Assembly: GCA_965662355.1 (NCBI GenBank)
Contig: CBFIHP010000045.1
Location: forward strand, 1 to 12,365
DNA length: 12,365 nt
Reading direction: 5' to 3'
Source: GCA-2683825 sp965662355
Lineage (GTDB): Bacteria > Planctomycetota > UBA1135 > GCA-002686595
Shown here piece by piece: positions 1 through 5,335 of this stretch (positions within the stretch are counted from its first letter, which is position 1; each line of letters opens with the position of its first letter). The notes below the pieces were generated by a model, which did no database searches, was not told the DNA's origin, and worked only from the letters and a program-made list of their open reading frames with translations. The position numbers were made by a program, and so were the translations under genes.

Positions 1-76
1 TATCGAAGGCGATTAGGACGTGAAACCGGGGATGGTGGGGGAGGTCCGCCTTCGTTTTGGTCCATGCACCAACGCC
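1..76 (+). mobile_element. Right-end remnant of an IS element (same family as 3736-4173)
   Basis: Positions 41-77 are identical over 37 bases to 4138-4174, the right end of the IS5-type element further along. The terminal 12-mer TGCACCAACGCC lies at 65-76, so the body of this copy would extend leftwards out of the window. A short open frame at 3-23 ends in TGA (residues SKAIRT), 53 bases before the terminus. That spacing would suit the tail of a transposase gene, but this is tentative because too few residues are visible to assign a family. Confidence 0.5.
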
Positions 77-157
77 GAGTCCATGCGGAGATGGTCACGC
101 ATGAGCCCGGGCCTTGGCCACCATCTCGACTGCGGGCACTTGGCTCGCTACGATTGA

Positions 158-169
158 TGCACCAACGCC
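158..169. repeat. Further copy of the IS terminal 12-mer, abutting the protease stop codon
   Basis: TGCACCAACGCC recurs at 158-169, directly next to the stop codon of the minus-strand metalloprotease gene (170-172). With flanking bases (152-169) it matches the reverse complement of the left IS end at 3736-3753 at 16 of 18 positions, so it looks more like a left end than a right end. A 12-mer occurring three times on plus and once on minus in 12 kb is not expected by chance. No target-site duplication is visible. Confidence 0.45.
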
Positions 170-3100
170 CTAACGTACCGGTGCGATGCCGAAGGGATAG
201 TCCTCCACCTCGCCGAAGCGGGCTAGGCCGCACGGGCCGGAGTACGTGCCGGAGGCTTCCGGGTGGGGGATGGCGCCGCCGTCTTCGCCGTAGTCCAGAC
301 GCACGCGCAAGGCGGCGGCCGCAAAGCCCGGGACTTCCGGGAGGTCGAAGGAGAAGTCGAAGATGCCGAAGGGAGCGCCGAAGGCTTCGGGGTCGAAGGC
401 GATCGTATCGAAGCCGCCGAACGCGACGTTGCCGAGGGCCGGTGTGCCGCTGCCGCTTCCGAGCACATGCGTGTCGACCCAGACACCGGCCATGACTTCG
501 ACATATACGAAGGCGTGCAGGAAGAGCAGCCGCGAGGGAACCGGGTCGCCGATGGGGTCCCTCTTGTAACGGCCGCTTCCGAGGAGTAACGGGTTGACGC
601 TGACGGCGACCGATATGTCGAGCGGCGCCCCCGAGATGGGATCGCTGGTCAGGATGACGCCGTCGTCGTCGGGTGCCGAGGGCAAGCAGTCCACGTCGTT
701 GCCGTCCACCGTGAAGCCGAGCCACTCCGTTCCTGTCGAGCGGTGCTCGGCCGGCATTCCCGGGCAGAAGCTCTCGAAGCAACCTTTGGAGCCCTTGTCC
801 GGGCGCGACGTGCATTCGAATCCGTGGGATGCAGCGGCGATGCAGATAGGCTCGTACAGCGGCCCTTCCGAGACGTCTGCGCACGGGCCGCAGAAGGGGG
901 CGGTACCGCCCAACATGAAGACGTGGGCGACGGCTTCCGGCATCGATATCGGGTTCATGGCGAGGGCGCCGAAGGTGAGTTCGGCTGCGTCGTCGGGGGC
1001 TAGCAAAGCGATGTCAGCAAAGAAGCCGGCGAGGGCTTCGCCGTGATCATGGGATTCGGGAACGCCGGGGTAGTCCGGATCGACGTCGCATCCGAGACAT
1101 TCGTAGTTGCGGTCGGAGGAACCGCCGAGGGCGCCCGGCAAGCCGTAGTTGCGGATCCATGTTCCGGCTCCGCTCCAGCCGTCACCGAGCAGATACGTTC
1201 CGAGTCCGTAGAAGGCCATGGCGTCGCCGAAGGCTTCGCTGACGGCAAGCGGGTGTTCCTCGGAAAAGTTGCGGATGAACCCATCGTACTGGTGGTCGGC
1301 GAAGTGTCCGTACTCGTGATAGAGGACCGAATCGATGGCTGTGTTGGGCGCATCCGGGCCGGTCCCTGCGAAGTAGCGGGCGGTTTCGCGAGCTCCGTCA
1401 TAGAAGGCGTTGCGCACGCCGCCGGGAGCGTTGACCTCGACGCGTAGTTGTTCGTCGATGGGCAACGGAAGCGGCAAGGCCAAGCGCGGGGAACTCAGGA
1501 TTCCGCCGAGTGCATCGTGGGCGTTGGTCGTGTGTTGGTAAGCCGTGACTTGGGCGGTGCGATACTCCGCGGTTCCCGTCGCATTGAAGACGGCGTCGTT
1601 GCCGGTCGAGGGCGCGATCGTCGAAAGCAGGATCGTTTGATCGCGCGAACCGGAGGCGAGGTCTTTGACGCGGGCCCAAAGACCGCGCAAGCGTGCCGTG
1701 ATCGAGGGGGCCGAGCCGTCCACGAAGTCGAGCGACCAGAGCCCGCCGCCGGAGGTGACGGTTTGCAGGGCTGTTCCGACCGTGAAGTCCCAGGTGAAGA
1801 CCTCGGGGCTATCGACCGTGCGTACAAACGTGCCGCGCAGAGCATCCTCGGCGAGATCGGGTTGCGTACCGCGTTGGACTTCTCCGAGGGACAAGATGGA
1901 GCCGCTTGCCAAGTCTTCGATGACGAGTGTCGGGTTGCCGATCTTGCGACGTTCGAGGTAGCCGATGGCGAGTCCGTCACCGGAAAGCGCCGGGGCGCCA
2001 TAGCCGTGGCCGCCGGAGGTCAGCGGTTCGACGAGACTCCCGTCGGAGGCGGCCAGCCAGACTTGCCACGGCCGTGCGAGCGGGCGGACGCCGCCGTTGC
2101 GAGCGCCGCCAAGGCCCGATTGACCTGCGGGCGACGCCGTTCCCACTCCTGCGTCTGCGCTCGGGGCGAGGGACGTGAAGGCCAGCAGCGTTCCGCTGTT
2201 GGCGATGCTCGGCCTGCCCGTCGGAAGGTCGTCGAAGGTGATTTGGGTCGTCGATGCTCCGGCGATCTCGTGCACGAAGAGTTCCGTGTCGCCGTCGCGA
2301 TTCGACAAGAAGCCGATCATTGTGCCGTTGCCGGCGAGGGCGGCAGCGTAGTCCTTGCCGGGATCTGTCGTGATTTGCGCCAGCCCGGTTCCATCGGTGT
2401 TGACGCGCCATAAGTCGTCGTTGCCAGAACGATTGGAGGTGAAGACGACGAAGGTACCAGCGAGGTCCATCGAAGCGTTCGTGTCCGTTCCACCGTCGAC
2501 GGTCAGACGCACGAGTGCGGCGCCGTCGCTTGCGATGGCGTAAAGTTCCGTGTTGCCGTCGCGGTTGCTTGTGAAGACGATCAACGAGCCGTCGGCGCTA
2601 AGAACGGGGTCCCAGTCCCGATCCGCGTTGTCCGTGAGCTTCAAAGCACTCGAACCATCGATCAGCGACGTCCAAACTTCTTCATCGCCATCACAGGTGC
2701 TAGTCCAGACGATGCGCATGCCGTCGTCGCTCATTTGAGAATGGCCGTCGAAGCAACCGTTCGTCGTCGCGCGGAACAACGAATCATCCGAATCGAAACC
2801 TGTGACGTGCAGGCTCGTCATGGCGGTCGCCACCGGCGGCCCACCGAACGTCTGTCCACCGGAGGCGATCCACCTGCCAGTTTTAGTACCGGAAACGCTG
2901 CCGGTCGAGAGGCTTTGGCGTGCAAGCTCCTCGCCGGTCACCGCGTCGATGACGATCCGCCAGCTTCCACCGCCGAGCGCTCCGATGCCCGGGTCGATGA
3001 CCGTGGCTTGCCAAGCCGCTCGCAGCGCGGCGTCCGTGCGGGCGAAAACTTCTTCGAGGCCATAGGCATAAGTTCCTGGACCGAGGTCGAGTGGTGCTTT

Positions 3101-3628
3101 GCGCGCGAGTTCGGCGGCTTCGTTGGCCGCAATCGGGAACGTGGGCAGCGGGTGTTCCAGCGCCACACCACCCGCCAACAGCGAGCGCAAGTTGCCTTCC
3201 GTGTCGAGCACCAGGTCCACCCGCGCGTCGATGACGCGCCGACCGAAGAGGCGTTGCTCCAACTCGACTTTGTATAAGGATGCGACCTGACGGGCCGCCG
3301 TGACCCGCCAGCTCGTGAGCTTGGGGGCGAGGGTTGTGCCCAGCTGTTGAAGCACGTCCAGCGCTACTCCGCCGGCGGCGGTCTCATCAGCGAGGGGTCC
3401 ACTCACCGGCGCGCTTCCGTCCAGGCGCAGGAGTCTTCCGCTGTCTGGATCGAAACGAACGTTGAGTGAAGCGGCCCAATCAGGGAGTTCGAGGGCGGCT
3501 TGTACTGCGGGGTGACCGTTTCCCTGCGCTAGGGGGCTCGAAAGGGGGCAAAAAGCGGCAAAAAGGGCAAAAGCAAACATCTGTGAAGAGAACATCGGAA
3601 CAGCCTTGGTCAGGGATTTGGGGGGCAT
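170..3628 (-). CDS. Secreted M4/M36-like zinc metalloprotease with PD40 propeller and C-terminal GEVED domain
   Basis: Predicted exported protease of 1152 residues. The N-terminus has a hydrophobic signal segment (about 12-35). Residues about 45-245 resemble the propeptide (FTP/PepSY) of thermolysin/fungalysin enzymes. TolB-like repeats follow with exact 44-residue spacing: CDGDEEVW near 312, then SNRDGNTELY at 354, SNRSGNDDLW at 398 and SNRDGDTELF at 442. The zinc site is HEYGH at 771-775, with a gluzincin-type third ligand in SEAFGD (Glu798, Asp802), the M4/M36 pattern. A Cys-rich stretch follows the catalytic part. The C-terminus carries GEVEDY, the hallmark of GEVED domains found on secreted proteins. 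Start choice is uncertain: the first ATG (3628) has only a weak AGAGAG upstream, while Met12 (3595) has AAGG eight bases upstream and gives a tidier signal peptide. The upstream region is interrupted by an IS remnant from 3736. Substrate unknown. Family-level call is firm for the zinc site and propeller, less so for the exact clan family. Confidence 0.85.
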   Translation of the reverse strand: MPPKSLTKAVPMFSSQMFAFALFAAFCPLSSPLAQGNGHPAVQAALELPDWAASLNVRFDPDSGRLLRLDGSAPVSGPLADETAAGGVALDVLQQLGTTLAPKLTSWRVTAARQVASLYKVELEQRLFGRRVIDARVDLVLDTEGNLRSLLAGGVALEHPLPTFPIAANEAAELARKAPLDLGPGTYAYGLEEVFARTDAALRAAWQATVIDPGIGALGGGSWRIVIDAVTGEELARQSLSTGSVSGTKTGRWIASGGQTFGGPPVATAMTSLHVTGFDSDDSLFRATTNGCFDGHSQMSDDGMRIVWTSTCDGDEEVWTSLIDGSSALKLTDNADRDWDPVLSADGSLIVFTSNRDGNTELYAIASDGAALVRLTVDGGTDTNASMDLAGTFVVFTSNRSGNDDLWRVNTDGTGLAQITTDPGKDYAAALAGNGTMIGFLSNRDGDTELFVHEIAGASTTQITFDDLPTGRPSIANSGTLLAFTSLAPSADAGVGTASPAGQSGLGGARNGGVRPLARPWQVWLAASDGSLVEPLTSGGHGYGAPALSGDGLAIGYLERRKIGNPTLVIEDLASGSILSLGEVQRGTQPDLAEDALRGTFVRTVDSPEVFTWDFTVGTALQTVTSGGGLWSLDFVDGSAPSITARLRGLWARVKDLASGSRDQTILLSTIAPSTGNDAVFNATGTAEYRTAQVTAYQHTTNAHDALGGILSSPRLALPLPLPIDEQLRVEVNAPGGVRNAFYDGARETARYFAGTGPDAPNTAIDSVLYHEYGHFADHQYDGFIRNFSEEHPLAVSEAFGDAMAFYGLGTYLLGDGWSGAGTWIRNYGLPGALGGSSDRNYECLGCDVDPDYPGVPESHDHGEALAGFFADIALLAPDDAAELTFGALAMNPISMPEAVAHVFMLGGTAPFCGPCADVSEGPLYEPICIAAASHGFECTSRPDKGSKGCFESFCPGMPAEHRSTGTEWLGFTVDGNDVDCLPSAPDDDGVILTSDPISGAPLDISVAVSVNPLLLGSGRYKRDPIGDPVPSRLLFLHAFVYVEVMAGVWVDTHVLGSGSGTPALGNVAFGGFDTIAFDPEAFGAPFGIFDFSFDLPEVPGFAAAALRVRLDYGEDGGAIPHPEASGTYSGPCGLARFGEVEDYPFGIAPVR

Positions 3629-3735
3629 GAAAGGGGTCTCTCTTTTTCAACTGACCAGGGAGAGGAGAAGCCCATCCGGATGTGACCAAAAAGGCCCAAT
3701 CTTTTTTCAGGGCTTGCTCGGGGGCCCCGTTTCGC

Positions 3736-4173
3736 GGCGTTGGTGCACGAATCCCTGGGCTGACAACGCTTGGAAGGCCTCTCGGAGCCATTTTCTGTCT
3801 GGGGCTGGTTCGGTGAGCAGACTGCCGGATGAAATCGAGAGTCTGCGCTCACGTTGCGCTTGGTTTTCAGTCTTCCACTTTGGCAAGCAGAAGGGTTCCT
3901 ACGGTCGCTCTTGGACTTGATGGGTATCGATCTCGAAGCCCCGGACCACACCACGCTCTCGCGGCGTAGCCAGCATCTCGATATCCAACTCCGGCGTCCC
4001 GCGACCAACAAGCCCATCCACCTCATCGTCGATAGCACTGGACTCTCGATCGTCGGTGAAGGCGAATGGGCGGCTGCGAAGCATGGAAAGAAGGGTAAGC
4101 GTGGCTGGAAGAAGCTTCACCTAGGTGTCGATCGTGCGAGGTCCGCCTTCGTTTTGGTCCATGCACCAACGCC
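3736..4173 (+). mobile_element. Internally deleted IS5-family element with terminal inverted repeats
   Basis: The left terminus GGCGTTGGTGCA (3736-3747) is the perfect reverse complement of the right terminus TGCACCAACGCC (4162-4173); one more flanking base on each side (3735, 4174) also pairs. Between them is a central piece of an IS5-type transposase that ends abruptly at 4137, where a 36-base right end shared with 41-76 begins. This is the structure expected of a non-autonomous, MITE-like derivative created by internal deletion. No target duplication is seen at the flanks (TTCGC on the left, GTGCC on the right), so the insertion is old or rearranged, or the true ends differ slightly. Confidence 0.55.
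3833..4137 (+). pseudogene. IS5-family transposase fragment (central part only)
   Basis: The reading frame encodes a segment typical of IS5-group DDE transposases: ALTLRLVFSLPL, then the helix around QAEGFLRSLL, DHTTLSRRS, and IVDSTGL, whose Asp is the first catalytic residue of the DDE triad, followed by KLHLGVD. Sequence before codon AAT at 3833 is closed by a stop at 3830 and does not resemble the usual N-terminus. After LGVD the frame runs straight into the IS right end, so the second Asp and the Glu of the triad are missing. About 100 residues of a protein of roughly 250-300 remain. It cannot be an active transposase. Confidence 0.8.
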
Positions 4174-4343
4174 GTGCCAAGCAGGAGCGCCGCCAGGGGC
4201 CTCCCAGAGCGCCCCGGGGCGGGGACGGTGACCTATGGAGGAGACATGCCGAGGGAAAATCCACCTCGGAGCCCCTTTCCCGGCCGATCCCCGCCCCTCC
4301 AGGCACGACTCGCAAAGCGGCCTCGTGTACCCTCTTCGGCCCC

Positions 4344-4424
4344 ATGTTTCGCCGATTGCTAGTCGCCAACCGCGGTGAGTTCGCGGTCAGGATCGCGCGG
4401 GCCGCTCGTGAACTCGGTTGCTCC
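4344..4424 (+). pseudogene. Truncated 5' end of a biotin carboxylase gene (acyl-CoA/pyruvate carboxylase type)
   Basis: The ATG at 4344 opens a peptide starting MFRRLLVANRGEF and continuing AVRIARAARELG. This is the near-invariant N-terminus of the biotin carboxylase subunit or domain (accC, propionyl-CoA or pyruvate carboxylase). Phe replaces the usual Ile after RGE. After about 27 residues the similarity stops; the expected TVAVYS(D/E)AD strand and the ATP-grasp domain are absent, and the frame reads unrelated residues to a stop at 4572-4574. The rest of the gene has been lost or moved, so this is a genomic scar. The 170 bases upstream (4174-4343) probably include its original leader; no clear Shine-Dalgarno precedes the ATG. 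Which carboxylase it came from cannot be told from 27 residues. Confidence 0.75.
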
Positions 4425-4620
4425 AAGCGTGACGGGCAGCCCCACCGCGGGCAGACCATCATGGTGCACAACCTTCACATCGAGTCTAGGAGACCGGTGC
4501 TCTACGGTCGACAGTCTCGGATATTGACTGAGTTGCGACTGGGCTGGTTTTCTCAATTGTGTGAGCTTCAATAGACAGACGCAGCGGTGATGTGGACGAA
4601 CAAATAGTGAGAAAGCCCTC
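4425..4620. other. Intergenic AT-richer segment without a recognisable gene
   Basis: Between the broken biotin carboxylase and the next gene I recognise nothing coding. Base composition drops: the row 4501-4560 has 29 G+C of 60, well below the surrounding genes. A possible weak promoter for the downstream gene is TTGACT (4524-4529) with TTTTCT 18 bases on (4548-4553), but the -10 match is poor. The change in composition starts close to where the carboxylase similarity ends, suggesting the junction of an inserted segment. Confidence 0.5.
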
Positions 4621-5112
4621 ATGACGCAGAACCGAGAGAGCGAGCAGGACAGACAGTGGCGGCTGTACGCTTGTGGGCCACGTTGCCTTATCGAGTCCCA
4701 GCGGGGTCGGAATCAGAATCTCACGAAGGCTGCGATAATCGCTGCCTTCAAGCCAAGAGTTCCCTGGTGGGGCAAAGAGTGCGGCCTTTCAACGCCCGAT
4801 ATCCTGCTCGACATCGCGCGACATTTTGGTTTGCACCGCATCATGCAGCTTACAAGGGACGTCGATCGTGTGGTCGAGTTCTTGGTTGACTCGAGGACGA
4901 CCGTAATTGCCCAGACTGAGAAGAGTGGCGATGGTACGACGAGACTTGCTCACTACTATCTGGTCGAGTCAGCGTGGACTGCAAACAATGCCGAGCACCC
5001 CCACTTGAACTTCCGGCTCTTTACGGCTCTACAGCAGGGTGGCGAGTCCCAGTTTGATATTCGGGAGTCGCGGCTTGAAGTCCAGCTGCCGACCTTTCTG
5101 GTGTTCACCTAG
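4621..5112 (+). CDS. Small C39/papain-fold-like putative cysteine peptidase
   Basis: A 163-residue protein without signal peptide or membrane segment, so cytoplasmic as predicted. Gln12 and Cys18 in QWRLYACGPRCL have the six-residue spacing between oxyanion Gln and catalytic Cys seen in C39 peptidases (bacteriocin-leader processing and related proteins). His111 in LAHYYLVESAW begins a hydrophobic strand, as the catalytic His does in that fold. Asn130 could be the third residue. Between them, GLSTPDILLDIARHFGL fits the helix and strand that follow the Cys helix in C39-like folds, and TTVIAQTE the strand before the His loop. These are motif-level observations; overall similarity to a named family was not established. 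It stands alone, with no ABC transporter or peptide precursor nearby. Its G+C is about 55% in the two 60-base rows I counted, lower than its neighbours, which suggests acquisition. The ATG at 4621 has only a weak AGAAAG upstream. Confidence 0.6.
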   Translation: MTQNRESEQDRQWRLYACGPRCLIESQRGRNQNLTKAAIIAAFKPRVPWWGKECGLSTPDILLDIARHFGLHRIMQLTRDVDRVVEFLVDSRTTVIAQTEKSGDGTTRLAHYYLVESAWTANNAEHPHLNFRLFTALQQGGESQFDIRESRLEVQLPTFLVFT

Positions 5113-5119
5113 TCTTTGG

Positions 5120-5196
5120 TGGTACGCCCGGCGGGATTCGAACCCACGACCCCGGCATTAGGAATGCCGTGCTCTATCCAGCTGAGCTACGGGCGC
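5120..5196 (-). tRNA. tRNA-Arg (anticodon CCU)
   Basis: A complete cloverleaf reads on the minus strand from 5196 to 5120. The acceptor stem GCGCCCG pairs with CGGGCGT (first pair G-U). The D arm contains GTAGCTCAGC. The anticodon stem CGGCA/TGCCG encloses loop TTCCTAA, giving anticodon CCT for the AGG codon. The T arm has GTGGGTTCGAATCCCGC, and the 3' CCA is encoded after discriminator A. tRNA genes of this kind are common integration targets. The last 45 bases are duplicated, inverted, at 8305-8349. Its 3' end faces the compositionally foreign segment to the left. Confidence 0.97.
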
Positions 5197-5208
5197 CTGA
5201 GATGGGAT

Positions 5209-5260
5209 CGTAGCGTGTGGGCGGAAGTGGGGCCACTGCCTGGGGGGACTCCACGCTACG
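5209..5260. repeat. Inverted repeat between the tRNA and the sigma-fusion gene
   Basis: CGTAGCGTG (5209-5217) and CACGCTACG (5252-5260) are perfect 9-base inverted arms with 34 bases between. The spacer contains a smaller palindrome, GTGGGGCCAC (5227-5236). The structure sits in the 139-base divergent region shared by the tRNA and the sigma-fusion gene. It could be a regulator site, a recombinase arm site or a structured leader; nothing in the sequence decides between these. Confidence 0.4.
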
Positions 5261-5335
5261 GTGAGTCGCTAGTTCCTCACCTTTGACGGATTCTGGTCTC
5301 CTTTCGAATCGTCGTGGTGTTCTCTTCGCCGTCCG

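Noticed and set aside
88..127. Eight-base inverted repeat GAGATGGT/ACCATCTC after the protease stop
   Set aside because: The loop is 24 bases long and no T-run follows on the minus strand, so it is a poor terminator candidate.
1448..2413. 321-codon open frame on plus inside the metalloprotease
   Set aside because: The opposite strand encodes the regular propeller region; the plus product is low-complexity Gly/Arg/Ala with no motif.
4245..4361. ATG with GGAGGAG upstream, 38-codon frame
   Set aside because: The Shine-Dalgarno is good, but the product is short, Pro/Arg-rich and overlaps the biotin carboxylase start in another frame; no support for a real peptide.
4125..4574. 149-codon plus frame containing the biotin carboxylase start
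   Set aside because: Only codons from 4344 to about 4424 resemble a protein; the flanks read through the IS end, leader and foreign sequence, so it is not one gene.
5283..5311. TTGACG followed 17 bases later by GAATCG as a promoter for the sigma fusion
   Set aside because: The -10 hexamer hardly matches the consensus, so it is not called.
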